Below are positions 1 through 11,538 of a DNA stretch of 64,000 nucleotides, piece by piece. The stretch covers positions 489,501 through 553,500 of the forward strand of contig CAUJNA010001591.1 of NCBI GenBank assembly GCA_963377175.1, given 5' to 3'. The stretch's first letter is position 1, and each line of letters opens with the position of its first letter. Source of the stretch: Effrenium voratum (Eukaryota > Sar > Dinophyceae > Suessiales > Symbiodiniaceae). The notes beneath the pieces are model-generated. The model was not told where the DNA came from. It did no database searches and was given only the letters and a program-made list of their open reading frames with translations. Both the position numbers and the translations under genes were made by a program.

Positions 1-2
1 TT

Positions 3-395
3 TACACATTCTACAAGCTGTGGATTGCAGCGAGAATCCTCGATGTCACCAAGGAAGAAATGAAGCTCCTGGTCAAGGACCGAGTGCACCCGGTGGGTGA
101 TATTATTTTCAGATGTTTTGCACTAGCTTTCAACTGTAAGTATATATCATTCGTGAGGGATGGCCTGAACCTTGGCAAGAATGGTTACACGGTCAACGTG
201 AGCGCCATCATCTCGGCCATCGACCCGAACAAATGCGACACACCCCTGCTGGATTGGTGCCTTCGGAAAGGGCACTGGTTGCCAGAGGACTACAACAAGA
301 AGTGTGTCCGGGCACGAGAAGCCCAGAAGAACTTGGACGAGGAGTTCCGCCGACGTACCCATAGGCTGTCCATTGGGGACAGGTATGCTTCGTGA
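3..395 (+). CDS. 3' coding end of an unidentified gene
   Basis: The frame is open from base 3 and ends at a TGA at 393-395, giving about 130 residues with the gene start lying outside the window. The protein has ordinary globular composition, for example DGLNLGKNGYTVNVSAIISA and DTPLLDWCLRKGHWLPEDYN, then a basic charged tail. An AG|GTATGC donor-like site at 381-384 sits just before the stop, so the last codons could be intronic and the gene could continue. Donor-like GTAAGTAT at about 136 is inside the frame and seems unused. I do not recognise the family. Confidence 0.5.
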   Translation, partial: YTFYKLWIAARILDVTKEEMKLLVKDRVHPVGDIIFRCFALAFNCKYISFVRDGLNLGKNGYTVNVSAIISAIDPNKCDTPLLDWCLRKGHWLPEDYNKKCVRAREAQKNLDEEFRRRTHRLSIGDRYAS

Positions 396-1365
396 AGATG
401 CTGATTGCGGTACGATGTGGGTCAGTCCCCATCTGTTACTTGCGTCACATCGACACTGTTTCGGTGGAACGACTTATGTCATGATTTATATTCATGTGTC
501 CAAGATGATTGGGTGTGTACATGGTTACATATTCCGATGACTATGACGCTCTGGATATTCATGGATGGAACTATTACCTTATAGATGATATCTTTTCATT
601 ATTTATGCATTGTCCATGGTATCTGGAATGGCTATGATTTGCATTGATTACTCACCGATGTTTCTTTGCCGGAAATATGCAGACCGATTACAAGCAGGCG
701 CCTCTGGTGGACTTTTGCGGCCAACCCATTTATGGATGACAGCTGCGCGATGCGCAAATGCGGCAGCTGGATTGTTCGTTGGTGGTCAAATGACGTGACG
801 ATTGTGTATTATATACACCTGCATATGGATGTGTGCTTCGATTGGAGGATGAATGTTTCACTTTTCGTACAATCGAACCCGGCATGTTTCACAGCGAATG
901 AACGGTGTAGTGATAGCAAGTAAAAGAATGCACGACACGATTTCGTAGTTGAAGCCGTGGCCAGTGGAACGTTTTGTGGTGTTTGGACCGCATGATGAAC
1001 AATGCGACCCAAATGGGGGATGTTAAAACCCTCTAGGCCCCGTGCCGAAATTGGGTAGCTGTTCTGAGGTCCTTGTTGGTGTTGCTTCCCAAGTTCCATT
1101 GATCGCCATTTGGCTCAAGACACAATTGAGGTTCAAGATCTGATGTGTGACTGCATACATACGTGATCGGCATTGAGAGCGAAAACACTTTGCTTGCGCT
1201 GCATTTGTCAGGACCACTGTTGTAACTATCATTCCTTCTCCCTTACAACGTTTACACGGGTTCGGCTATAACGGCATCGTCCGTATACACCTTTCTACGT
1301 GGTTGGTATTACAGCTTGAGGGTTCGGTGCATAGCGTCCCACGGGACGTCACCTTGCCGTCTCTT
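396..1365. other. non-coding flank of the first gene
   Basis: No convincing coding sequence is visible. Only short overlapping ORFs on both strands occur, with no protein-like pattern. The stretch holds a degraded spliced-leader-like motif near 1105 and runs into the satellite at about 1366. Confidence 0.4.
1105..1119 (+). other. relict dinoflagellate spliced-leader-like motif
   Basis: GCCATTTGGCTCAAG matches the 3' part of the conserved dinoflagellate spliced leader (GCCATTTTGGCTCAAG) with one T missing. Such relicts are known where trans-spliced mRNAs were reverse-transcribed back into the genome. The upstream half of the leader is not conserved here, so chance is possible. Confidence 0.35.
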
Positions 1366-1862
1366 GACACTAACTAACTAACTCTCTCACTCACTCACTC
1401 ACTCACTAAGTAGCCGCCTTCCCCCCCCCCCGCCTCTAGCCTCCGCGCGTCAAGTAGCCCCGAGCGTCAGGTACTCTTTGAGTTTGAGTGAGGTTACAGG
1501 TTAAGTACTAACTCACTAAATGACTAACTTAGTAGCTTTCGATCTACCTAACTAACTAACTCGATCATTAATTAGCTAACTAACTAGCTAGCTAGAACAA
1601 ACTAACTCATTAACGAACCACCAACTCTTTTTTGCAGCCTTTGCGCGTCAAATCCGCAGCGATCCCACGCGTCAGGCACCTGCTCTCGAGATCCCGCGCG
1701 TTGGGTACCTCCCTCCTCCCGCGCGTCAGGTGCCCCCTTTCCGCGCGTCAGGTACCGCGATACTTTTCCCCAGCCCGTGCGGCAACTAACCAACCAAGTA
1801 AGGAAAATAACTAATTAACTAACTAGCTAACCAACTAACTAACTAACTAACTAACTAACTAG

Positions 1863-1906
<44 letters not shown>

Positions 1907-2459
1907 TTAACTAATTAACTAGCTAGCTAGCTAGCTAGCTAACTAACTAACTACCTAACTAACTAACTAACTAACTAGCCGCCTTCTCCCCCCTCCCCCC
2001 CTCCGCCTCTAGCCTTCGCGCGTCATTGAGTTTGAGTGAGGTTACAGGTTAGGTACTAACTCACTAACTGACTATCTCACTACCTTAGTAACTTTCGAAC
2101 TACTTATCCAGGTAACTCATTAATTAGCTAACTAACTAGCTAGCTAGCTAACTAACCAACTCATTAACCAACCCCCCTCTCCTCTCCAGCCTTTGCGCGT
2201 CAGGTCCGCGGCGATCCCGCGCGTCAGGCGCCTGCTCTCACGATCCCGTGCGTTAGGTACTTCCCTCCTGCCGCGCGTCAGGTACCCTTTCCGCGCGTCA
2301 GGCACCGCCAAACTCAATCCCGCACGCGACGTACTTTTTTCCCCAGCCCGGGGCAACTAAAAACAAGTAAAACTAATTTTCTAACTAACTAACTAACTAT
2401 CTAACTAACTAACTTACCAATTACCTAACGAACTAACTGACTAACTAACTAACTATCCG

Positions 2460-4705
2460 CCTTAGCCTGCTATTCGCCCTGCCGCGCGTCCCCCCTGACC
2501 CGATTCGCACGTCAGCTGCTATACCCACCTTCGTCAGCCCTTCCGTGCGTCGTCATCGCCCTTCCGCGTGTCAGGTACCGCCTGACCCGATCTACTATAC
2601 CCTCTTCCGCGCGTCAGGTACCCCCCCCCCATCCCCATCCGCGCGTCAGCTACTATCCCGTTTCCGCGCGTCAGGTATCCCCATCCCCATCCGCGCGTCA
2701 GCTACTATCCTCCCTTCCGCGCGTCAGGTATGCGTCAGGCGTTCCCCACTCCCGGTCCGCGCGTTAGCATTTTTGCTGCTATTCGCCTTGCCGCGCGTCA
2801 AGTACCCCCTGACCTCCCCTCTTCCGCGAGTCAGTTCCCCCCCTACCCATCCGCGCGTCAACTACTGTTTTCCTTCCACGCATCAGGTAACCCCCTTCCT
2901 CATCCGCGCGTCAGCTACTATACCCCTTCCGCCCCCACTGCCATCCGCGCGTCAGCTACTATCCTCCCTTCCGCGCATCAGGTATCCGCGCGTCAGGTGC
3001 GCCCCAGCGTGAGCGTGGCCCCCCTCACTCCCGATCCGCGCGTCAGCCCTTCCGCGCGGCGTCAGCTGCTATTCGCCCTGCCGCGCCTCAGGACCCGATC
3101 CGCGTGTCAGCTACTCTCCCCCCTTCCGCGCGTCAGGTGCCGATCCGCACGTCAGCTACTATCCCACCTTCGTCAGCCCTTCCGCACGTCGTCAGCTTCT
3201 CTATTTGCCTTGCCGCGTGTCAGGTACCGCCTGATCTACTATCCCCTCTTCCGCGCGTCAGGTATACCCCCCATCCCAATCCGCGGGTGCGCCCTAGCGT
3301 GGCGTCAGGCACCCTCAGGCGCTCCCCACTCCCGGTCCGCGCGTCAGCCTTTTTCGCAGCTGCTATTCGCCCTGCCGCGTCAGGTACCCCCTGACCTCCC
3401 CTCTTCCGCGCGTCAGTTCCCCCCTACTCCCATCCGCGCGTCAGCTCTTCCGCGCGTCTAGCGTAACGTCAGGCACCCCCCAATCCCGATCCGCGCGTCA
3501 GCCCTGCCGCGCGGCATCAGCTGCTATTCGCCCTGCCGCGCGTCCCCCCTGACGCGATTCGCACGTCAGCTGCTATCCCACCTTCGTCAGCCCTTCTGTG
3601 CGTCGTCATCGCCCTTCCGCGTGTCAGGTACCGCCTGACCCGATCTACTATCCCCTCAAGTACCCCCCTCCATCCGCGCGTCAGCTACTATCCCTTGCGC
3701 GCGTCAGGTACCCCCTCCCACCCACGCGTGAGCTACTATCCTCCCTTCCGTGCGTCAGGCATCCGTGCGTCAGGTGCGCCCTAGCGTGAGCGTCAGGTAC
3801 TCCCTAATCCCGATCCGCGCGTCAGCCCTTCCGCGCGGCGTTAGCTGCTATTTGTCCTGCCGCGCGTCAGGTACCCCCTGACCCGATCCGCGCGTCAGCT
3901 ACTCTCCCCCCTTCCGCGCGTCAGGTGCCCCGATCCGCACGTCAGCTATCCCCGTTCCCGAGACAGGGACCCTTGCGCGTCAGCATCTAGTGTCAGCTGT
4001 TTTCCCTCTTACGTGTGTGAGACCCTATCCCGATCCGCGCGTCAGCTACTGCCCCCCCTTTCCGCGCGTGACAATCCTCTTTCCGATCCGTGCGTCAGCT
4101 ACTTTCCCCCTCCCGCCGTCCCTTGCATCCCGATCCGCACGTCAGCCACACTATCCCCGCTTCCGCGCGTCAGGTACCCCTATGCCCCTTCTCACGCGTC
4201 AAACCTTTTTCACACGTCACAGCCCTTGTGCGCGTCGTCAGCTACTGTTCGCTTTGCCGTGCGTCAGGTAGCCCCTGACCCGATCCGCGCGTCAGCTACC
4301 ATCCCCTCTTGCCCCACTCCGCACGTCAGCTACCATCCCACCTTCTCGCGCGTCACCCTTCGATCCGCACGTCATCCAAGTCGCGCGTCAGCTGGTACCC
4401 TCCCTCTCGCTCGTTAGGTGCCCCTGTCTGCTTCCATCTCGATCCGCGTCAGCCTTTCCGCACACAGTCCGTCAGATCCTCTCCCTCGTCAGTCGTCAGG
4501 CCCTTGCCGTGCGTCAGCCCTTCCCTGTGTGAGACCCTCCTGTCCCGATCCGCGCGACTCTCCCCCCTTTATCGCGATCTGCGCGTCAGCTGCAAGTTCT
4601 GCGCGTCGCTGCTATCCCGGGCCCCCTCATCCCGATCCGCGCGTCAGCTCACTATCCCCGCTTCCGCACCCCTATACCCCCGGCAGTCAGGGACGTGCGC
4701 CTGAC
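2460..4705. repeat. GC-rich CGCGCGTCAG short-unit array
   Basis: This is the purest part of the satellite: dozens of degenerate units of 15-30 bp, each containing CCGCGCGTCAG followed by CTACTATCC or GTACC. Some larger segments repeat within it (the stretch near 2485-2590 recurs near 3530-3640). The array has a strong strand asymmetry in C. Confidence 0.9.
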
Positions 4706-4808
4706 TGACTACCTGACTAACTATCTATCTAGTTGACAAACGAGCTAACTGGCAAACTAATCAACTAACTCAGTTAACTAACTGCCCACCTAACCACCTG
4801 ACGAACTG

Positions 4809-4845
<37 letters not shown>

Positions 4846-5531
4846 GTAACTGACTAACTAACCAACCAACTAACCAACTAACTAATTCACTAACTAACTA
4901 ACTACCCCGCCACCTCCGCACTTTCGCCCGTCAGGCGCCGCCTCACCCGATCCCGCCCGTCAAGTGCTCCGCCAGGCACTTCCAACCCTGCGCTCGATGC
5001 TGCGCCTGACATTCCCGAACGTCAGGTAGTGCCTAGCCCGATCCCGCGCATGAGCCCGCACGGCAACTAAACTTCCCCATTTTCTCAGCCGCCGCGCGTC
5101 AAGTAGCCCCGCGCGACAGGTGGACTAACCAACAAACTGACTGCCTGACGGACTAGCGAACTACATACGCCTTACCCGATCCCACGCGCATCAGGCACTA
5201 TCCCCAGAGTAAGAATGAACTAACTAGCTAACTAGCTAACTACCAAACTACCTAGCTACCTAACTAATGAACTCGCTGACGCACTAATTAACTAAAAGAT
5301 GCTCCGAGCGTCAGGTACCGCCTAACCAGATCCCGCACATGAGAGCTGCCCCGGCAGCCCGCGCGGCGACTAAACCTCCCTGTTTTTTTCCCCAGCCGCG
5401 CCTACGTACCATCTCGCGTGCAAGGCACTACGCAACCCAACCCCGCGCGTCAGGTACCATCCTCGCATTTCGCAGCTAACAAACCAACCAACAACGAACT
5501 AAGCAATTATCCACCTGACTGCTTGATGGAC

Positions 5532-5610
5532 TGATTGACTGACTGACTGACTGACTGACTGACTGACTGACTGACTGACTGACTGACTGACTGACTGACT
5601 GACTGACTGA
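5532..5610. repeat. (GACT)n microsatellite
   Basis: About 19 nearly perfect GACT units sit inside the composite satellite, flanked by degenerate CTAA-type repeats. Confidence 0.95.
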
Positions 5611-6148
5611 AAAACTCCTCCTGACTACGTCACTATCTCAGAAACTAACTAACGAACCAACTCACACACTCACTCACTCACTCACTCACTCACGCACTCA
5701 CTCACTCACTCACTCACTCACTCACTAGCCGCCTTCCCCCCCCCCCCCGCCTCTAGCCTCCGCGCGTCAAGTAGCCCCGAGCGTCAGGTACTCTTTGAGT
5801 GCGAGTGAGGTTATAGGTTAAGTACTAACTCACTAAATGACTAACTTAGTAGCTTTCGATCTACCTAACTAACTAACTCGATCATTAATTAGCTAACTAA
5901 CTAGCTAGCTAGCTAACTAACTAAGTCATTAACTAACCACCAACTCTTTTTTGCAGCCTTTGCGCGTCAAATCCGCAGCAATCCCACGCGTCAGGCACCT
6001 GCTCTCGAGATCCCGCGCGTTAGGTACCTCCCTCCTCCCGCGCGTCAGGTGCCCCCTTTCCGCGCGTCAGGTACCGCGATACTTTTCCCCAGCCCGTGCG
6101 GCAACTAAACAACCAAGTAAGGAACAACTACGTCACTAACTCATCAAA

Positions 6149-6203
<55 letters not shown>

Positions 6204-6251
6204 TTAACTACCTAACTAACTACTTAACTAACTAACTAGCTAGCTAGCTAG

Positions 6252-6290
<39 letters not shown>

Positions 6291-6894
6291 GCCGCCTTCT
6301 CCCCCCCCCCCCTCCGCCTCTAGCCTTCGCGCGTCAGGTACCCCCGCGCGTCAGGTACTCTTGAGTTTGAGTGAGGTTACAGGTTAGGTACTAACTCACT
6401 AACTGACTATCTCACTACCTTAGTAACTTTCGAACTACTTATCCAGGTAACTCATTAATTAGCTAACTAACTAGCTAGCTAGCTAATCAACCAACTCATT
6501 AACCAACCCCCCTCTCCTCTCCGCCTTTGCGCGTCAGGTCCGCGGCGATCCCGCGCGTCAGGCGCTCTCACGATCCCGCGCGTTAGGTACCTCCCTCCTG
6601 CCGCGCGTCAGGTACCCTTTCCGCGCGTCAGGTACCGCCAAACTCAATCCCGCACGCGACGTACTTTTTTCTCCGGCCCGTGGGGCAACTAAAAACAAGT
6701 AAAACTAATTAACTAACTAACTAACTAACTAACTAGCTAGCTAACTTACCAATTACCTAACTAACTAACTAACTAACTAACTGACTATCTAACTAACTAA
6801 CCGCCTTAGCCTCCCCCCCCCCAGCATCCGCACATTAGGTACCTCCGCGTGTCCGGTACTCTTTGAGTGAGGTTTGAGGTTAGGTACGAACCAG

Positions 6895-7040
6895 TGAACG
6901 CGCGGATCGGGAGTGGGGAGCGCCTGACGCAAACCGCGGATGGGGATGGGGGGTACCTGACGCGCGGAGATAGTAGCTGACGCGCGGATGGGGGTTGGGG
7001 GTGCCTGACGTGCGGAAGGAAAATAGTAGCTGACGCGCGG
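6895..7040 (-). repeat. inverted block of the CGCGCGTCAG array
   Basis: The units here read CTGACGCGCGGA, the reverse complement of the rest of the satellite (compare TCCGCGCGTCAG at 2460-4705). The block is bordered on both sides by forward-oriented units, so a small inversion or an inverted insertion has occurred inside the satellite. Confidence 0.8.
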
Positions 7041-7045
7041 ACTAA

Positions 7046-7076
<31 letters not shown>

Positions 7077-7456
7077 ACTAGCCGCCTTCCCCCCCCCTCC
7101 GCCTCTTCGTGCGTCAGGCACCCCCGCGCGTCAGGTACTCTTGAGTGTGAGCGAGGTTACAAACTCACTTCCTTTGACTTTCGAATTTCCTATCCAGCTA
7201 ACTCATTAATTTGCTAACTAGCTAGCTAGCTAGCTAACTAACTCCAGCCTTTGCGCGTCAGGTCCGCGGCGATCCGGCGCGTCAGGCGCCTGCTCTCACG
7301 ATCCCGCGCGTTAGGTTCCTCCCTCCTGCCGCGCGTCAGGTACCCTTTCCGCGCGTCAGGTACCGCCAAACGCGATGTATTTTTTCCTCAGCCCATGGAG
7401 CAACAAAAAACAAGTAAAACTAATTAACTAACTAACTAACTAACTAACCAATTAGT

Positions 7457-7500
<44 letters not shown>

Positions 7501-8473
7501 CGCCTTAGCCCCCCCCCCCCCACCATCCGCACGTTGGGTACCTCCGCGTGTCCGGTACTCTTTGAGTGAGGTTAGAGGTTAGGTACGAACCAGTAACTAT
7601 AGAACTACTTACTAACTGACTCATTAACAAACTAGCTAGCTATCTAGCTAGCTAGCTAATTAACTAACTAACCACCAGCCCCCCCCCCTCCTCTCCAGCC
7701 TTTGCGCGTCAGGTCCGCGGCTATGCCGCGCGTCAGGCGCCTGCTCTCAATCTCCCGCGCGTTGGGCACCTCCCTCCTCCCGCGCGTCAGGTACCCTTTT
7801 TCCGCGCGTCAGGTGCCGCGAAACTGGATCCCGCACATGATGTACTTTTTCCCCAGACGTGCGGTAGCTGACCAACCAAGTAAGGTACCAAGCTACCTAA
7901 CTAACTACGCAACTAACCAACTAACTAACCAACTAACCGCCTTACCTCTTATTCCCCGCCTCCAGCCTCCGCGCGTCAGGTACCCCCGCGCGTCAGGCAC
8001 TCTTTAAGTGAGCTGACAGGTCCGCGGCGATCCCGCGCGTCAGGCACTTGCTCTCAACATCCCACCCTTTAGGTACCTCCCTCCTCCCGCGCGTCAGGTA
8101 CCCCCTTTCCGTGCGTCAGGTACCGTGAAGCTCGATTATGCGCGTGACATATTTTTCCCGAGCCCGTGCGGCAGCTAACCAACCAAGTGCGCTACCAAGC
8201 TACCTAACTAACTACGTCACTAGCTACGTCACTAACTGACTAACTAACTAACTAATTTAACTAACTAGCTGAGTACCTAAGTAACTAACTAACTAACTAA
8301 CTAACTAACCGCCTTACTCCTCCCCCCCCCCCGCCTCCAGCCTCCGCGCGTCAGGTACCCCCGCGCGTCAGGTACTCTTTCGGTGAGGTTACACAAGCTA
8401 GCTAACTAACTACGTCACTAACTACGTCACTAACTGACTGACTGACTAACTAACTAACTAACTAACCAATTAG

Positions 8474-8526
<53 letters not shown>

Positions 8527-8828
8527 CGCCTTACCCCTCCCCCCCCCCCGCCTCCAGCCTCCGCGCGTCAGGTACCCCCGCGCGTCAGGTACTTCTTTGA
8601 GTGAGGTTACAGGTTAGCTGGGGTACAGCCTGTCCACAGGATAAGGGGGGGGGGATGGCCCTCTAGTGACTTGTGTCTCACTTTGCGAGGACTTCAAACC
8701 CCCTTTGAAACAACCCCGTATTAGATCTCTGGTTGATTACTGAGGGGCAACGTATCTTAGGAGTCATCAAGGATCCAATTCAATTCATGGATCGTGGACA
8801 TCAAAGATTAGTTCCTTGCCAATCTGAG

Positions 8829-8931
8829 AGGGTCCTAAGTACCCCATATTTACGGTTTTGAGTCTCTGAGTTTGGTTCAAGGGGATTCGTCAATTCTTGA
8901 TTCCTCAAATCCGCAAATAGGTACTTGGACC
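8829..8931. mobile_element. R6 MITE-like repeat, copy 1
   Basis: About 103 bp, repeated at 28258-28357. The left end GGTCCTAAGTACC and right end GGTACTTGGACC form imperfect terminal inverted repeats that extend inward toward CCATATTTACGG / CCGCAAAT. No coding capacity, so non-autonomous. A candidate exon begins about 40 bp downstream, as it does after the second copy. Confidence 0.65.
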
Positions 8932-8970
8932 CCTTGGGCTAGGGAATTTCTTCGTTTTTATCTCGGGGAG

Positions 8971-9313
8971 GAGTTGGCCAAGGCCCTCCCCGCCAACACC
9001 CCCCCCACCCCTCCCCCCCTCCCCTCCCCCACCCCGCTCCCCCCCCCTCCTTCCCCCCCCCCCCCAAACTTCCCCCCTCCTCCTGCCCCCCCCTCCTTCC
9101 CCGCCCCCCCCCAAACCCCTCCCCCCCCCTTCGCCCTTGAGACAGGTAGGCCATTGAGTTGGGTCGCATCAGGGCACCGTTGGCCTCGCGGCCGCGGGCT
9201 GCCATACCTGGCTGGTGCAGCTCCTCGTCGCTCGGCGCCTCTGCTGGCAGGCGCGGGTCCGGCGCCCCCGAAGCGCGCAACTGGTACCAAGCTTTTGCCG
9301 GGAATTTTCGACG
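8971..9313 (+). CDS. candidate proline-rich exon
   Basis: After an AG at 8969-8970 the frame reads ELAKALPANT and then a proline-rich run through a C-rich tract (9000-9130) before a Gly/Ala/Arg-rich part. The protein-like start and AG|G acceptor favour an exon, but the C-tract makes any frame look proline-rich, and the minus strand (with PRLPAEAPSDEELHQP ending at a GT donor-like site near 9220) is a serious alternative for the right half. Confidence 0.25.
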
Positions 9314-9434
9314 TTTGGTGCATGTTGCTTGGATGTGAGGACTTTAACTTTTTGCCAACGAAGGGGTGTTCTGCATTAAACCACTAAAGGTGAGAAACAA
9401 CTTTTAGCAGGGGAGCAGACAGAAAGCAATCGAG
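9314..9434. mobile_element. R1 repeat, copy 1
   Basis: This copy belongs to a roughly 110-bp family that starts CTTTGGTGCATGTTGCTTGG, contains AAACCACTAAAAGTTAAAC and ends AGCAGAAAGCAACCGAG. This copy is diverged (GGTGTTCTGC, CAATCGAG). Other copies lie near 11157, 13798, 20693 and 46151. The core CTAAAAGTTAAACTTTTAG is nearly palindromic. The family begins with a GT and ends with AG, which fits intron use. Confidence 0.75.
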
Positions 9435-9526
9435 ATTTTGTGAGCGCTCAGTTAAAACTGGCTGAAGAGCCATGAGAATATCCAGTCTTTCACACCCAAG
9501 CCACTAAATCACCCTGATGCCAGACA

Positions 9527-9715
9527 GTGGCTTTACCACCAGGCATAAGGCAACAGGGTTGGTTGAGTGAAATCATCAAACTGGCAACTGGTTTTATTGA
9601 ACCAAGTAGAACCGAAATCCATTTTGCGTCCCCTAAAAATCACCCCCAATCTGAGGGGAACACGCCTTGGTCAGCTTTTGCATGCAGGTTGGGTGTGGCA
9701 TCGTGCTTAGGGTAA
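9527..9715 (+). CDS. candidate exon, unknown protein
   Basis: The frame is open for about 62 codons with a plausible composition (QGWLSEIIKLATGFIEP, SRTEIHFASPKNHPQSEG). It lies about 90 bp after an R1 copy. Splice borders cannot be fixed and no family is recognised. Confidence 0.25.
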   Translation: MALPPGIRQQGWLSEIIKLATGFIEPSRTEIHFASPKNHPQSEGNTPWSAFACRLGVASCLG

Positions 9716-10069
9716 ACCAGGGGGCTCAAGTGCAGTGAAGGTTCCTTCGGCTCCGTTCTCGAGTTTTCCTGAATGGTTGCACGAGCTGATTTCACGGCTT
9801 AAACGCCTTTGCTTTGTATTGTGCCGTGTTGTTTTTGTCCTTTTCCGACTTGGGAGCATCGGCACTGGGCACGGAATGCCTGGAATCTAACCAGGGAGCG
9901 AGGTTCCTGCAACGTATAAGTAAGAGCTCCATGCCATTGTAGTATGTTTATGCCTGGGACGTTAAGGGTTCCATGGCATTTCCGTATGTTTATTCCCGGG
10001 ACGTTCCTGTAGTGAGGGAATCAACATCGGTCGGAAGGTTCTCCCTATAAACTCCTTCTGAACCTTCAC

Positions 10070-10270
10070 ATGCGGATGGCTTCCCTAACCCAAAGAACAC
10101 ATTCAGACATGTCAGATTCGTTCATGAGGGTTCTGAGTTTAAAAGGAGCGACCATGACCACTTCACATAGGTTTGACCATGCCAAGTTAAGACGTCCAAC
10201 TTGGAGGGTCTGCTACTTATTGTTCATGGATGTGGACACTGGTGTGCTAAATGATTGCTGTTTTGGGTAA
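10070..10270 (+). CDS. candidate exon, unknown protein
   Basis: An open frame of 66 codons (THSDMSDSFMRVLSLKGAT, RRPTWRVCYLLFMDVDTGV) with balanced composition. No neighbour or motif identifies it. The flanks 9716-10069 and 10271-10557 show nothing I can name. Confidence 0.25.
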   Translation: MRMASLTQRTHSDMSDSFMRVLSLKGATMTTSHRFDHAKLRRPTWRVCYLLFMDVDTGVLNDCCFG

Positions 10271-10877
10271 CGCTGTCATTCTATCCAACAGCTGCAATTG
10301 CTGGGTGTCACCAGTTCTGTTTGCATGTGTTTCGTCTGTGCATTCCTAGTTGACACGTCAAGGTTACTCATTCCTCCCTGGTTACCCAGAGCTATGGCCT
10401 TTCCACGATTGGACTGCCAGATCTAAAAGATCTAAGGTCTGAGTACACGGGCCCTGGCTCATTTGCCTTAGATAGCGTTCATTTCACGCTCACAAGGCTG
10501 CCCGAGCTCCAAAGCTGACTGGCAAGGACCCTCGGAATATGTTGCAAGGAGGATCTGATGAATGTTTATATATATATATATAACATAGCTCCGTATTCAA
10601 ACAGACAGACTACCCAAGGACAACCATGTCCTGTGTTTGTCCTTTCTGAGCTTCATTTTTGTCGGGTGATATTCAAAGTGGAGCCCAGTTCCGAATTCTA
10701 TTTGGTTGCCAAATCGCCGTATTTGTTAGCCTCCCACCAATTAACATTGTAACATGGAGCCTAACAAAGGGTCCCTCTGAGAGACTCTGAAAAGAAAATG
10801 GTCTTCCAGGGCCCAGAAGGACACCAAAAGGGAATGGCCCACACGGTTTCCTTTCCGGGACTTTGGACTGGCGTCAG

Positions 10878-10990
10878 GCCTCAGACGTGGCGGACCGTGA
10901 GACCGACCTCCTGGCGATGGAAGAAAGCACGCTGAAGGCCATGGAGATCGATGAAGGACGTCACACTCAGCTGAGAACCCCGCGGAGAAA
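10878..10990 (+). CDS. candidate helical exon
   Basis: After a GCGTCAG acceptor-like site the frame reads ASDVADRETDLLAMEEST then LKAMEIDEGRHTQL, a charged, helix-like sequence in GC-richer DNA than its flanks. The 3' border is uncertain (possible non-GT donors such as AAG|GC). It is one of a dozen similar short plus-strand segments in the window. Confidence 0.35.
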
Positions 10991-11024
10991 AACAAAAAAC
11001 AACAGTCTGGAGACATTCATATGG

Positions 11025-11140
11025 CCGTGGACCCGTCAAAACCGTTTTGGGATCCCATTTTGGTTGGTAGGTGAATTCACCACCCGTTTTAGTCGGGAGT
11101 TTAGTGGTTGGATTGGGATGTTCACTGGGGGTATTTGGAT
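11025..11140. mobile_element. R3 MITE-like repeat, diverged copy
   Basis: Shares GGGATCCCATTTTGG, CACCACCCGTTTTAG, TTTAGTGG and GATTGGGATGTTCACTGGGG with the better copies at 20234 and 28614. The terminal inverted repeats are mostly lost here. Confidence 0.6.
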
Positions 11141-11156
11141 TTTGGTAGAACAAGTT

Positions 11157-11270
11157 CTTTGGTGCATGTTGCTTGGATGTTAGGACTTCGACTTTTTGCC
11201 AACGAAGCGGTTTTCCATTAAACCACCAATCAGTTATTCACTTTTAGCAGGGGAGCAGAAAGCAACCGAG
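11157..11270. mobile_element. R1 repeat, copy 2
   Basis: Close match to the family from CTTTGGTGCATGTTGCTTGG to AAAGCAACCGAG. It follows directly after the R3 copy, with an open frame running into its left end (about 100 codons from 10863). Confidence 0.8.
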
Positions 11271-11445
11271 AATTGACAAACCATTTTCTTGCTTCTTGTC
11301 CGAGGCCACTGGAGATCTGTCGCCAACTCACAAAACCAATCGTTGCTCAACTCACGTCCGCTCGAGCATCGTTGGAGCACGTTTTGGATTAGCTACCGCC
11401 ATCCACTGGTCTTGGCTACCGTCCACGGAAGCTTGCGAAATTAGA

Positions 11446-11538
11446 GCCATCTTGATTGCTATTGGGTTGGATCTTTAGACTTTATATAAGGTTTTTGGGA
11501 AACTAAGCTTTCTGCAGAGGGTTTATCAGCAACCAAGC
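11446..11538. mobile_element. R1-related diverged repeat
   Basis: Shares TTGAYTGCTATTGGGTT, TTAGACTTTA and CAGCAACCAAG with 15233-15350, and its general plan (TTAGACTTTA ... GCAACC) with R1. It appears to be an older or sister subfamily. Confidence 0.5.

Larger units (their letters stand above)
1366..8640. repeat. composite satellite, about 7.3 kb
   Basis: The block alternates CTAA/ACTA tetranucleotide runs with GC-rich segments built on CGCGCGTCAGGTACC-like units, repeatedly introduced by a GCCGCCTT plus poly-C motif (near 1411, 1979, 2458, 5728, 6293, 6801, 7081, 7501, 7927, 8308 and 8527). The stretch 1410-1803 recurs almost unchanged at 5728-6122 and 1979-2380 recurs near 6293-6715, so a higher-order period of about 4.3 kb exists. 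The ORFs in it are repeat read-through and are not called as genes. Confidence 0.95.

Noticed and set aside
2545..4708. Long Arg/Pro/Ser/Ala-rich ORFs in the GC-rich satellite
   Set aside because: They follow the repeat period, shift frame between units and have no protein-like variation; read-through of the array.
8905..9323. Gly/Arg-rich minus-strand ORFs
   Set aside because: Mostly reverse of the poly-C tract; only the short right-hand part has any merit and is mentioned with the plus-strand candidate.
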